A DNA stretch of 64,000 bases from Rhytidiadelphus loreus (Eukaryota > Streptophyta > Bryopsida > Hypnales > Hylocomiaceae). The notes under the pieces were generated by a model. That model saw nothing but the letters and a program-made list of their open reading frames with translations. It was not told where the DNA came from and ran no database searches. The stretch is from contig OX344764.1 in NCBI GenBank assembly GCA_947034895.1, positions 22,258,001 through 22,322,000 on the forward strand, written 5' to 3'. Position 1 is the first letter of the stretch; each line of letters opens with the position of its first letter. Both the position numbers and the translations under genes were made by a program. Positions 47,748 through 60,363 of this stretch are shown here, piece after piece.

Positions 47748-48390
47748 GAGAATGGTTATTACTCAGAATTCTTCCCCTCATTTTGAACCCTTCCGTCAAC
47801 CCATCGTCGATATCGACACCTAAATGTGTGCATGATTGAGGGGTTCTGTAAACCAATCCACCATTTTGTGTGTTCATTACATTCTGTTCATCATGTGTTG
47901 CACTTGATTTATGTGAGTCCCTAGTGTCAATTATTGGTGCTTCATTCATATAAACTTGTAAAGTGAGTTAAATCTTTCCATTTTTGGATAGAAACCCACC
48001 ACTTCCTCTTTTCCACTCCTGCTCTTTTATGGGTTAATAAAACACACGTCATCTCTTCCTCCAAATTCCAATCTGTTTTTTCTTCATTTACTAGTGGAAA
48101 CATGGACAGGTCAACGTAGACCTACAGAATGACCTCCAAATAGAAGACTCACAACTACAGTAGTGGTCTTCTGGTTCGTGTGAGTCCCTTCCTTGGTCTT
48201 CACAAACGGTGACTGTAAATAATCCGTCGCAATTCCGAATGCATATCCCTCTTCCTCTTCGGTCTAGACATTCTTGATTGCGTAGACTGATGTGGCATTA
48301 AGTTCTGTCTGATTGGTACCAACTACAGTACCAAGAATTATCAAGTCCATGGTAATGATTAATAAGTAAAAGCTTGTGCAGACATTGTTG
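47748..48390. other. Intergenic or intronic, nothing recognised
   Basis: Only chance frames are visible. Confidence 0.35.
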
Positions 48391-48643
48391 CAGGAAGGAG
48401 GTGGACTTCTTCTCGTTCGTTCACAGGGAAGGAGGTGCCGGGAATCCCCGGGATCTTCTTAATTTGGTGCTTGGGAAGTTCCAAGGGCCTTCATTTGCCT
48501 TGTCGGACACTCCGATGGATCCCCAGCACCACCGTCGGTCGGTCGGTCGGTCTCATCATCAAGCCTATCGTCATCCCTCACGCCGACGTGGTTCCATCGT
48601 CATCTGCCACGTGTCGGGAACCGAGGGTCACCCGCTTGGATAG
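48391..48643 (+). other. Possible exon or GC-rich island of unknown function
   Basis: A possible acceptor (ATTGTTGCAG) precedes an open stretch reading KEVDFFSFVHREGG and later IVICHVSGTEGHPLG to a stop at 48641-48643. It includes a (GTCG)n block. No family is recognised. A second frame is also open, so the coding claim is weak. Confidence 0.2.
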
Positions 48644-48694
48644 TTGTGAATCATCTGAAGTGTTTAATTTTCTGTTAGTTCTGGTAAGTCACGT

Positions 48695-49018
48695 TAAGAA
48701 AGCAGGAGGTCCATAAATCGCCCGTTTAGTGAATTTTGGGGAGGTGAAACTTTTTCAAATATTTTTCAATAAATTTTCCTTGAAAGACAAGTTGAATTGG
48801 CATCTAACCCAAGTCATTTCATATTTTTTGGAGCTTTGTGGAATTAATTATGAAATTTTGAAGTTGAAATGGCATAGGGCTCTCAAATCGCCCACCTCCT
48901 CAAATGTACATTGCTTGTACATTGTTGAAGGCTACAAAAAAGCAATGTATACAAAGTGTGTACATTTGAGGAGGTGGGCAATTTGAGAGCCTATGCGCTT
49001 TTAGAACCTCCTACCTTA
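48695..49018. mobile_element. ~324 bp MITE, TAAGGTAGGAGGT-type ends
   Basis: Left end TTAAGAAAGCAGGAGGTCC, right end GAACCTCCTACCTTA. The interior (GGGGAGGTxAAAC, TTTTCCTTGAAA, CTAACCCAAGTC) is shared with the element at 52381-52693 in the opposite orientation. It contains a long hairpin at 48872-48996. Confidence 0.65.
48872..48996. repeat. Hairpin, 38-39 bp nearly perfect stem
   Basis: 48872-48910 pairs with 48959-48996 with one bulged base and one mismatch. The core CCCACCTCCTCAAATGTACA is perfect. The loop is about 48 bases and holds a further short complementary pair (ACATTGCT/AGCAATGT). Confidence 0.85.
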
Positions 49019-50779
49019 AGCTTTGGCCCACTAATTTTGATTAGTTGAGCAATGGGGGATTAGAAAATGATTATGCTTTTGGTCTCCTTCACTTGTTGTT
49101 CAAAGGCTAAATGGAAGCCACCTCCATTCTAGGATGTCTTGAGCTTCGCGGAGTACCAAATTTTGAAGGTTACAATGCCCTTCACTTGGTATAAACCACA
49201 ACTAAGAACTACGCCATTCATTTTTTAGGTGGATTATTTCCATAATCCTCTATGAGTGGAGAAAATTATCATAATAAGGAATTATGGTTTTTTCATTTGT
49301 CCTAATGGATGATCTACAAAACATCTACTCAATTGACATTTGTTTATGCATTTCCTATCAATGGTTTACATCATGCAATCCCCTTCTCACTGGAATTTAT
49401 GGCAAAAAATGGCCCTCCAAGTTGGATTTCACCCTCCTTGTGGGATCATTTTTTGCCATAAATCCCCCTATACAAAATGGCTCTATATGGAGGGAAAAAA
49501 AGTTGGAGCTCTTCAAAAGAAAGGTAAAAAGAAAAATTCAATCTTCCATCAAAATCTTGGCTAGCAAAAATTAAAACTTGCAAAGGAGGGTGAGGATGAA
49601 AATGAAAGACACATATTTTAAGGGTATTAGAAAAGCTATCTAAGCAAGTATTAATTGGAGAGGGTATTGAGAATTGGCTATCAAGTATGTCCACAACCAA
49701 TAATCAGTAGTAGGGACTAATATAAAGGCTTAGAGCAAGCTAAGGAAAAACTTCCTTACAAAGGCACAATTGGAAACAATTTTCAAGTTTTCCAAAATCA
49801 AAATTGTTTTTGCCAACTTCCATGATGTTTATACTCCTATGTGAACCAAAAGAAACTACATTAGAAGAGTAGCTTTGTCTTGCTACCAAAGTGAAAGCAA
49901 ATCTAAAGTTCAAGTTCAATACTAAAATTATTTTTTTTAAATCATAAAGTCTTGCACTTCCTACAATTGAGCCTCTTCTTGTAATTTTGCCAGCCAACAA
50001 TTGCAATTCTTTTCTTGTGAATATTGCACACTTCTATGGAGAATTCTAGAAAATCTTTTGTTTGTCCGATTTTTGTATGTGGAAGTCCACCTTTAGGGAT
50101 AGTTGGTTAGGCTTGCTAGCTAGAAGAGAATTTGGTAAAAAAGTGAAAAATGGACTTTGGAAGCATTGATGAAGATGTATGTGTGGATAGGAAATTGAAG
50201 ACATAGAATCCTTGATATATGGAGTAAGATGAAACATTACACAATATATTGATTTGTCTTATTAGTGAAGGGAAAAATTAGCAACACTTTAAAATTACTA
50301 TCACCACAAATTTTTGTTTTTATAGAAATTGATATAATACAATAATATATTAACTCGCATTAATTCAAAATAGAGTGACTTGGTAAATTAGTCTAACATG
50401 CACTATTAGAACAAATCAATGTAGTTCAACTAGAGGTTGACTTAGAAATTAGAAGCATCCTTAATCGTTTTATTGAATTCAATAAAGTTTTATTTTATTC
50501 TTTTTTTACAATAAATTTGTATATTTATTACTTGACTTTTTGCAATAAGTGTTTGTTGCATGTGCATTATAGAAAATGAAAGGATATTAAGTTCCAATTT
50601 ACACTAGGACCAGATCAAAGGCCCTATTGAATTATCCAAGCAAGGATTGCTAGAGAGATAGGCATTGTTCAAGTTGGGTTTACACTTTAGCCAAGGTCCA
50701 TGCCATTTTTCACAAATAAAAAGTCTATTTGGAATCAAGGAGTGTTAGCATGTGAGCATAGAATTTATGAGCCCATGAA
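49019..50779. other. AT-rich intergenic stretch, no gene recognised
   Basis: Several overlapping short frames near 49284-50006 lack domains. Confidence 0.4.
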
Positions 50780-51200
50780 CTTAGGAGTCTGTATTATAAA
50801 CGTACGTCTTCTACAATTGTAGGTGTCTATGTTATAAGTACCTATGTTATAGACCATTAGAAAAAATTTCAGGCCTATAATGGGTCGCAAGTTTGTTTTC
50901 TTGAATTTGATGTAGCACTACTAGTGCCACATCATATTGGCGATTTCAAAAAATATATTTTTATTTTCTAAAAAATAAATAAGATTATTGTATTATTTCT
51001 CTATATTTGCACCACAGCCAAAAATCAAACAACTTTCTAACAACCTTCTTCAAGGTTTAAATTTTTTGTAATGTCTTTCCATATTGTAGTATACCTATTT
51101 TATAGGTGCATATGTTATAAACACCTTCAAATGGTTGTAGGTACATACCTACAACTACGTTCAAGGCTCGTAGGCTCATGTCTATGTGCTCATGTGCTAA
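50780..51200. repeat. Dispersed repeat related to 18880-19130
   Basis: Shares TAGGTGTCTATGTTATA-like, CACCTTCAAxTGGTTGTAGG and GTTCAAGGCTC blocks with the other copy. Class unknown. Confidence 0.45.
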
Positions 51201-51350
51201 CATCATTGCTTGGAATCCTATGTGGCCGAAGTAAATAATATTTTGTTAAGTTCTAGGAGTTATTTTCTTGACCACCTCTCTGAGGTAGGCTTGACAAATT
51301 TCTAGGAGCCCATGGTGGGCTAAAACCTCACAACCATAGATTTTGTCCAT

Positions 51351-51728
51351 TTAATTGATCTTGCGATTGACAATGTCAAATCTACTAATATGTAGATATG
51401 GCCTAGCTATGTTCTCTCTTGGGTTTATACCAAGATCATGCAAAGTGCCATTATTATTTTTTATCTTAGGCTCTTGCTTTGCATAGTCACATGACTCACA
51501 TCTAACAAAGTGGGGTCTCTTAGAATGCTTTTGGTCCTTGGTTTGACAATGGTGTAAACTATGCCTAATTTGACACAACCCGTCAACGTGAATGGCAAAT
51601 TTTTTATAAACCTTTTTATGTGAAAGATACCCCACCGGACTTTCATATTCTTGTATTGACTTCCCAACAACAAATGGAGAACTGAAGAGTAGCAACGGAC
51701 ATCTCTGTATTGTATTGTAAACCCCCAT
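51351..51728 (-). CDS. Doubtful open frame, 125 codons
   Basis: The frame opens with ATG at 51728. It reads a Lys/His/Cys-containing protein with a RCESCDYAKQ segment. I recognise no family. It may be a fragment of an old mobile element or chance. Confidence 0.15.
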   Translation of the reverse strand: MGVYNTIQRCPLLLFSSPFVVGKSIQEYESPVGYLSHKKVYKKFAIHVDGLCQIRHSLHHCQTKDQKHSKRPHFVRCESCDYAKQEPKIKNNNGTLHDLGINPRENIARPYLHISRFDIVNRKIN

Positions 51729-51731
51729 CAA

Positions 51732-52380
51732 GAAATGTCTTGTTCATTTTGCAGGAGGATTAACTTATTTCCCGTAATCCCCTCTTGGCATGTGAAATCT
51801 ATGTATTTGGTGATTATGGATTTTTCATTCATCAATCAAATCACATGTTTCAGCCATTTCTAGACAAGTGTTTGTTGACGTTGGGCAATCACCTCGTTGT
51901 TGTCAGGGTCATGGATTCTGAAAGTGAGGCGTCACGTGTTTTTTTTTTCTTCAGAATTCCCTCCTCACGCTGACGTCTTGGAAAGTTCCTGGTGAGCTGG
52001 CTGGTGGCCGCCTGCCACTGACTGTGGGTCCGTCGGTCGGTCCCTTGCATTGCAGCCCAAGCATCCCCTCCGTCACCAGTTGAATTTCCTGGGGCAGTTT
52101 TCACACCAACGGAGAAACCAAACTTTTTCTTTTTCTTTTCTTTTTCTTTTCTTTTTCTTTTCTTTTTCTTTTCTTTTTCTTTCTTCTTTTTCTTTTTCTT
52201 TTTCACAAATGAAACAGAATTTCATTGAAACCAAACTTATTAAGCGCTTTGGAGAAGGACGGACAGGCACGCCATGTCCTTGGCAGCATCTCATTGAATG
52301 GAATGGGGAGGGACGTCAGTGTATTAGCTTAGCTCCTGTTTGTCAAAGAGCTCACTAAATTTCACCAACAAAAGAAACAC
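51732..52380. repeat. Intergenic with a long (CTTTTT)n polypyrimidine tract at 52123-52204
   Basis: The tract consists of TTTTTC/TTTTC units. GTCGGTCGGTCC occurs near 52030. The Lys-rich reverse frames are artefacts of the tract. Confidence 0.6.
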
Positions 52381-52693
52381 TAAGGAGGCTGTAAAACGGA
52401 GCGGGCATTAAAATGGAACATGACTCAGAGGTACATTTTGCTTTTTTCAATGTACCACCTATGCACATCTCAAGAGGTGGTCCATTTTGATGACCACAAA
52501 TGATCACTTTTTTCCAACTTCAAAAATTTGTAACTAATTCCGCAAAGGTCCAAAAAATATGAAACGACTTGGGTTAGATTTCAATTCCACTTGTATTTCA
52601 AGGAAAATTTACTGAAAAATATTTCAAGATGTTTTACCTCCCCAAAATTCAGTTTCAGCACTTAGATGCTCCATTTCTGGACCTCCTACCTTA
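52381..52693. mobile_element. ~313 bp MITE related to 48695-49018
   Basis: Left end TAAGGAGGCTGTAAAACGG, right end GGACCTCCTACCTTA. The interior matches 48695-49018 in inverse orientation (CCAAAATTC, CAAGGAAAATTTACTG, GACTTGGGTTAGAT). Confidence 0.65.
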
Positions 52694-54683
52694 CAGTAAG
52701 TAAGTCGGCTTATTAGTTCTTCATCCAGGATTTCATACAAACAGGAAGCAGATGACATTGGAAGAAGGAAGTGAGCATCTCAACCAAGGCTTCTTTTGTC
52801 ATTTTTGATGAAGTGCCAAAGTGGCAATATAAAATGTTATAGTGGTGCTCCAAATTTCAACATTCCTCCACATTTTGGATAGAAAAGATCACATATTGTA
52901 TCCATAATAATGTTTTCATCCACAATTTGGAAATTTCATCTAAGATTTTTTTCCTTCTTAATTTCGAGTTTGTAGGCAAAAAACTTCACGGTTAGCTATC
53001 ATTTTTTAACCAAATTATTTTTTGGAGTGCAATCTAGCACTATTTTGCAAAAATAGCCCTAATTTCAACATGGGTTCTATTAGTAGAGACGATAGTTGTA
53101 ATGTTTGGAAATTCTTGTCGCTAACTGAAAGAGGAGTAGATTCTTGTATGATATAGAAGAAGGGTAGCAAGAGTGAAACAATTGTTGGAAATAGCTCAAC
53201 TATCGAATCCCCGCGGAATTCAATGGCAACTTCCATCTATGATCCTTTGTTAGAAGGTATTTCCTATAAGAACCAACATATTTCTTCCCTAAGAAATTCT
53301 CAAGTCCATAGATGACAATGAGGTCATTTTTCCACTACCATAGTTGTATAGACTATAGTGGTAAGCACCTCACCAACATCTTGGTTTGAACTCATGACCA
53401 CCTCACAAGTGTACAAAGGCCAAACCCATGAGCCGAGGTTGTAGGTGCCTTGCTCTCCATATTTATTGCTTGATTGCCACCTCTTTCATAAATGGGTTTC
53501 ATTGATGTATCTAGTTTTTACTTTTGAATAAGCCTAAAACATTGGATCAAACAAAAATAGTTGTTTAGAAATTAACTAGCATGGAGAGTCAATTCACAAT
53601 GACATCAAACAAGTGAATTATAGATGAAACAAGGTCACACTACTTACTTAATACATTGACTTAACATCCTATTAGTGTGGTTTTTGAATTACTATAACTA
53701 AAAAAAACTTGGTATAAATTAATACAATACACCAAGAGTCCACTTTTTTTTTGTACTACAGGTGACAACCAAATTTTTAAAAATCGTAATGTTGGAATCT
53801 CAAAACTTTAAGGTCTTACAACAACCTTCTAATCATCTAAACTTGCAAATAGTAAACATGTGAATTATAAGTTTATAACTTATAGTTTGTAAAATTATAA
53901 CTTGAATGTATAATTTTTTTTAGATGAATGAATTTTCAAGATCTTCAAAAAAATTAAGTATATGATTAGGGTCATTATGATGTCATAACCAAGCTATATG
54001 ATGATTTCAATGGCCTAGGGAGCTTCCACTTCAAAAATTAATAGAAATTACATGTCGTATCTGAAAATTCTAATATTTTTTTGAAAACTATAAGAAAAAA
54101 ATTGTAGAAAAGGTGCCTCCAACTAGGGTAACTTTTTTATTTTGATGGTTTTTAGGTGTTTCTACCTTACAACATTCTCACCATTAGCATTCAGATGGGT
54201 TGCAAAAACTTGTTTTTTAAATTCCAAATGTCATGGTCTTGTAATTGGCGAGGTTATTAAATCTGAAATTTTGGGATGTGTACAGTACTTCCACAATATA
54301 TCTAAAAGACTATATGGTTGCACGTACCCAAAAAGTAACAAAGAAGGCGACTTTGGCATTGTTTTAGGACATGACGTCTTCCAACAGTTTTTTAAATTTG
54401 AAACAATCAAAGAGCTTACGTTTTTTCTTTCCAGGTACAATGCACCACAACCTTCTGTTTTGTCTGTTGAAGTGCGGTTAAGCTTTAGAAAACTCTCCTC
54501 AGCTCACTGTTGATTGTTGAAGGTGGCATTGTAGCTCAGCAGAATATCTGTTGGTAAGTTGCTTCGAACAAGAATAACAAAAATGTATGTAATCCAGAGA
54601 AATTGCTCAAGCCTACTCTGCTTGCACCTGTCAATGGATCCACATCACACAACTCAAGATATCTGAAACTCTGAAAGGTAAGG
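52694..54683. other. AT-rich intergenic stretch, no gene recognised
   Basis: The 123-codon frame at 54142-54513 has no domain. An ACTATATGGTTGCACG block near 54305 resembles the subterminal motif of the TTAA elements and may mark a decayed copy. Confidence 0.35.
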
Positions 54684-55097
54684 TAAGGTAGTATGCTGTA
54701 AAAGCGCCCACCTTCTTCAAACCGCCCCTATTTTGAGGTGAGAAATGGAGACGGGGTGCTCCTTAAATGGACCATTGTAGCAATTGAATGCATAGTGAAA
54801 AAATTATTTTTCTATTGCAAGAGCCAATCATTACTCTTGATTTCTGCACATCCATTAACAAATTGCAAGTGGACAGATTTTGGGAGACCTGTGGTCACAA
54901 ATAAGTGCCTATGCCCTGAATCTTTGAAAATTTATAAGTAATTCAAAAAAGCTTGGAAAAATACAAAACCACTTGTGTTAGTTTTCACATCCATTTTTCT
55001 TTTTCTGAAAAATGATCTAAAAATAATGTTGTCCATGTAAGCCTATGAAAAAGGTGGACCAGCTCTTAAATGGTCGCTTTTAAAGCATACTACCTTA
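54684..55097. mobile_element. 414 bp MITE, second copy of 5049-5462 (inverted)
   Basis: Ends TAAGGTAGTATGCTGTAAAA and the complement of TAAGGTAGTATGCTTTAAAA. It is highly similar to the other copy over its whole length. Confidence 0.75.
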
Positions 55098-56791
55098 ATA
55101 AGATTATCCTCGTGGCCTGGTCACACAGCACTTTGGACCATATCTGACGGTGACACAGCACCATAAATGCACCATACAATATGACATAAGACGATTCATA
55201 AGGCATATTCTCTTCAAAAAAAACTCTTCCATTCCATTCTGGCCTTTGTAAACAACAGCAGCAGCAACAACAAAATAATTAATTAATTAAAATTTTAAAA
55301 TTTTAAAAATCTCAATACAACTAACTCTCAAGGCATGGCTGGCTGTCAGAGGTCTGAGAAAAGAAACCAACATCTTGTCCTGGGCTACAGGCAAGTGTTG
55401 TAACTTATGAAATCAATGTGGAGGATCTTAATAAGTTAAGTTACTGGAACTCAGTGTGGTGGTACCTGATTTCGCAAAGCATGACAAAACTGAACTGGTC
55501 TACTACTTGCGTCACACCTGCGTCCAGGCCACTGAGTCACTGTTGCACAAGACAATGCATTGCCCACTCACTACAGTAAGTAGTGAGTAGTGACATGTAC
55601 GGGCTAAGAGTAACTTACATGTTTACAATTGCTGGTTTTAACTTTGATGATTGCTCAAAGACAGAGCTGCAGTCTGTTTTGGCTTGGGTCTTCAATGGAG
55701 GGCTGCCGGACTTCCATGTGCCGGCAAAGTTGACTAAGGGCCAAAGATGATTAGCATAGTAACATAGGTAATGCCTTTGCCGACATCGGCAATCAAAAGA
55801 ATTGTGTGAGTGAGTGAGTGAGTGAGTGAGTAGGGTAGAAACATGTGTGAAAGAGTAGTATTGCCTTGTCAAAGGAATCTCAAATGTGCTTGTTTTCATG
55901 ATTGTCGTGTTGTCTGTAGGATGCTCAATCCATCCCACCGAAAGTGGACCGTGTAGGGTGAATTTATCTTTGGGGAAAAGTGCAGGAATTTTTTATTTTT
56001 TATTTTTCTCACATGATAAAATTTGAAAATTTTGAATTCATATTTGCAATCAAAGGCCCAACCAACTATGTGAGGTAAAGAACATGGAATTAACACGGCA
56101 CAAAATTTTTTTTTTTTACAATTACGTACCTTGCATTCAACTTGCACGACCTACTTTGTAAAATGGGTTTACTACGTCGTGTTGTCCAACAAGAAAAGTT
56201 TTAGTTTTGATTGGATGTTTGATATGTCATTGGAAAGCTCTTCGTAATACCTTTTCAATGGTATATTGTAAGACCTAATTGGAGTTGAGTTTTAATTTTC
56301 AATACCAATTGTACGGTAGGTCTCAAACTGGTAGTGTTCTTTGGTTGCATGTCAAGCACAATTAATAGATTCAGTCAACTTCACAATCAACAATAACTCC
56401 TTGAGTCATTTTTTACCTTCCTAAAGTCATGTTAATCAAGTTTACCAATTCTTCTTTGATTGATTTCTTTAGCTGAGGTTTAGAAATGTAACTAACTTTA
56501 GTTGCAAACACTGGAAAATGATTTGTCTTATAGTGAATGTGGTTGATTTGACCAATACATGGAAACCACATGGAGGATTACACAAACTTGAGCATGTTTC
56601 CAAAAGCGGGCTTGAATTTTTTTAAGAATTAGAAGATGCTTGTAGCACAATACTCAACATGAAAATATTGAAATTAGAACACAAACTTTAATGATTCAGC
56701 TTTGACATCTTATCACTACCACATATTGTATATATGCAAATATCATTTTTGGAATTCACCCAAATTTAGTTGCAATTTGTCTTAAATATGA
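55098..56791. other. Intergenic; (GAGT)n microsatellite at 55805-55831
   Basis: No gene recognised. The first part is moderately GC-rich; after 55980 it is AT-rich. Confidence 0.4.
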
Positions 56792-57724
56792 TTAACCCTT
56801 AAAGGATTGTCACTATACTTTCACCAAAAACGCTCCAAAACTGCCATTTCTAGTACAAGTGCTCAAATTTTGGAAAAAAACTTTTTTTGACATATCTAAC
56901 CGTAGGCTCTTGTATTATATAGTATCAAAAACATGTGGTAAAAATTTCAGACATTTCCACCGGGTGGATTGCAAGATATAAACATTCAAATTAACTAAAA
57001 TCATTTTTTTGACCCTGCAAAAAAGCAGGGCAGCTGCACTTCACAAGCTCACATTTCTATGAAAAAATGACCTAAATGGTGGTGCTTCTTTGGATTGTTT
57101 TCCTAGACAAGTTGGCCACATGCTTGAAAATTTTCAGATCATTTGGAATAGTACAACATATAGGAAAAAAATAGTAAGTAGGTAGTAGTAGAGAATGATT
57201 AAAAATACTAAATTATTTACAATTTAAATATGGAATTGAAAATTTCCAATCCCAGTGGTCGAAATGTTGTAATAATGTATCTACATCCTAAGATTTTATT
57301 TTTGTCCAAAAATATTGAAAATTGGGTAAGATAAAGGATTTCAAAGTTTATTTTAGAGTAGGAAATCCAAAACTGCCTGCAAACAAAAAATCCTCATAAC
57401 TTTTGACTCATTGATCAAAATGGAATGATTCAAAGCTTTTTGTGTATATAAAACTCTAGAAAATCAATTCCAAATTTTTGTTTCTGAAAAAGGTGATTTT
57501 TTCGAATCTGCCCGAACTGCCCAGCTGGAAAATAAAGTAACATATTAGGCTATAACTTTTGACTTGTATTTCCAAATGTCATGAAATTTGGTGCATATGA
57601 AAGATATTCCTTGCCCGCACATTCTATTAAAATTTCAGCCCCAAATATAAAAATCTCCGCTTGTAGGTACCTGCCCAAAATTTCTATACAACCAAAAAAC
57701 ACAGTCTGGTCCTTTAGGGGTTAA
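56792..57724. mobile_element. 933 bp non-autonomous piggyBac-type element (inverted copy of 21579-22512)
   Basis: TTAA at 56792 and 57721, ends CCCTTAAAGGA and GGTCCTTTAGGGG. The complements of GTGAAGTGCAGCTGCCC and of the TACGGTT motif lie about 235 and 105 bp from the left edge. No coding capacity. Confidence 0.82.
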
Positions 57725-58386
57725 AAGATGAAAATTTTCTAACAGACTACTACATAGTAATTATTGTAAAAAAAAATTGTTTGGTTTAGCATGATACTAC
57801 CCCACAATTATGAAGGGGATGATGGGATACAATACATTATAAACTATGAGGTTATCATATCTAAAAGCAACCAAAATAAGTGCTTAAGCATGGTCCCTAT
57901 CATTAAATTGTCTTGGATTTTGTTATTTCTTGTTGATAATTGAAAGACAATTTTGGATAATCTTACTATATAATTTTTTTACTCTCTACAAATAAACAAA
58001 TATTAATCAAGTGCTAATTTTAAGTGCATCCAAAACCAATCCTAGACTTTCATGTTAACATTTGTACATTTTAGACAAGACTTTGCAAAGGTTTGTAGTA
58101 GAGTCATTGTTGCAATACAATATCTTAAGTATATAATAGCAAAATGCCAAATATCATGTGTCTCCTACAAAATCATCTTGTCATCTCCAAAATCATCTTG
58201 TTATTGCTAAAAACAACCTTAATTCCTTACCCTCTTACCTTCTTAATCCCTTAAAAGACTAGGGGTAGTTTAAAGGGATTAAGAGGGTAAGGGATTAAGG
58301 TTGTAAGTTTGAACATTTGTAAATTTCAAAGGAATTTTTCCTTTGAGTTCAAAAATTTAGTTATAATAACATTGGTTTTCATATAT
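57725..58386. repeat. AT-rich; imperfect hairpin at 58214-58305
   Basis: AACCTTAATTCCTTACCCTC at 58216 is mirrored by GAGGGTAAGGGATTAAGGTT ending at about 58302. The arms are about 35 bases with one small insertion. Confidence 0.6.
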
Positions 58387-59222
58387 ATAACCTCTAAAGA
58401 TCCAAGGCCTTTTTCTACCAAAAAATACTCAAAATTGCCATTTTTATAGCAAAGGGTAAAAGAAATTGAAAATTGTTGTTTTTACACATTTTACCATAGG
58501 ATCTTACACCTAACTAGATGAGAATGTGGAATAAATTTCAAATTTTTTTGATTACACTAATTGCAATATATTTGTATTTAAAGTGAAGAAAACAAATTTT
58601 TTTGTATAGTGCGGGACTAGATTATTCCTGAACTACAAAGTTTTTGAGCTTTAAATATTTGTTGTAGGGAATTGAGTTGAGAGTCTAGGGAAAATAAAAA
58701 ATTTTAAAAATAAAATTTATTCTTTAAGAAATTATTAATATCCCTAAAATGGAATTAAAACAAACTAATTCCAATGGTGAGATTATTCTAGGAAAAAAAC
58801 TAAACCACGTGGAACTTCCTTTTTGTAAAATTGTAAAAATTACATTCATAAATGAATCCTACAAGTTATTTTTTTCAAGAAGATGCTCTAATTGCCCCCA
58901 AAACAAGATTGTCCACAACTTTTTCATAACAAATCCAAATTTAATGAATCAAAGCTTTCTATGTAGAAAAAAACATAATCTATGAGGAAAAAGAATTTGA
59001 AAATTTGAATTATTTTTTGTTGCCCCCTCCTTTGTTTTGAGCTTAGTTGGGCATAACTTTTGTTCCCAAGCACTAATTGAAAAAAACCCTAATATTCCCA
59101 TGAAGCTAATTAGTTTTTCTATCTTCAAAAAAAGTTTCAAAAAAATCATGACAAATATTCAACTTATAGCTGCCTGAAATCCCATTTGTCCCCCAAAGGG
59201 ACAATGGTCCTTTAGGAATTAA
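58387..59222. mobile_element. Non-autonomous piggyBac-type element (inverted relative of 35161-36063)
   Basis: The right edge GGTCCTTTAGGAATTAA and the preceding TTTGTCCCCCAAAGGGACAA resemble the left end of 35161-36063. The left edge ATAACCTCTAAAGATCC is mutated. CCATAGGATCTTA lies about 100 bp inside. An old copy. Confidence 0.65.
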
Positions 59223-59808
59223 TCATCTTGTTTTTAAAGGATCATTTTAGACCAGAAAAAGTAAAATTTTGAGTGAAATACCCTTATAATGTTTCACTTT
59301 CTCTCCATGCCAACAACAACAAATTTGAATAATCTATACTTTGGAATCATTTGAAAATTAAGAAATATTCCAATAATGCAAGAAATGGTAATTCTTTGAA
59401 TTTTGCCAATAAATTGGAGGTAACACATCCTTCATGGAGTCTATTGGGAGTTTGTGTAGGCTAAATTAAAGACAAATGTGCCCCACATAAGCCAATGAAC
59501 AATGGTGGGCCGCTTAATCTTCAAGGCTTTACTAAGTCCGATTGTGTACAATATTAGTGCTTCAAAGTCTATTGATTTGTAGGGATTTATTTAATATAAA
59601 TATTTTGAATTTCTGAGTTAATTCTTTTGCATTGTGTCTCATACAAATTCTATTTTTTATTGACTCTTCTAATTTTATTTTGAACTTGCGAATGAATAGG
59701 CACAAATTGTGTGTTTCAAAAAATGAAAAATTTCAAAAAAATTTAGAACTTCAAATCCAATAGTCTTTTCATCTTTCTTTTGATGTGGAGACCTTTCTAA
59801 AATCAACA

Positions 59809-60363
59809 TTAACCTGTAAAGAACTAAATTGCATTTTTGGTCACATAGTGATTTGAGGTAGCTCACTATGAATGGAATTTTTATTTTTTTCACTTAAATT
59901 TCCACACAATATGTGCTTGAAGAGTAGCTTTAAGGCACAAAAATTTTCATAACTTTTGACTACATGTTTAAGAAATTATTGTATGATATGTAATTTTCAT
60001 TGCTTCCCGGGTAGCTCAAAAAAATGACTTTTTTATGAAATAAAAATGTGAACTTGCTTTCCTAGATTTGTATGTATGTGGAAAGCTTTGAATCATTTCT
60101 TTTTGGTTGACAAGATGAAAGTTATGAAGAGTTTTAGGTTGCGTGCAATTATGGAATCTCTATTCTAAAATAAACTTTGAATCCCTTTATTTAACTCAAT
60201 TTTCAATATTTTTGAAAATAAAATAGAATGAATGGATGTAGATTGTTTATTACTACGTTACAACCATTGGGATTGGAGTTTTTCAATTTCATAACTAAAT
60301 TCTTAACAATTTAGTATTTTGAATCATACTCTACTTCTTTCTACTTACTATTTTTTTCAAGCA
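59809..60363. mobile_element. Truncated non-autonomous piggyBac-type element
   Basis: It begins TTAACCTGTAAAGAACTAAA and follows the left part of 36120-37044 (TAGCTCACTATGAATGxAATTTTT, AGAGTAGCTTTAAGGC). The match is lost after about 60360 and no right end is present. Confidence 0.6.

Noticed and set aside
52050..52358. Lys-rich or Phe-rich proteins around the polypyrimidine tract
   Set aside because: Direct products of the TTTTTC repeat.
54527..54575. tRNA-like GTAGCTCAGCAG with a TTCGAAC block
   Set aside because: The two blocks are too close and no cloverleaf pairing is seen.
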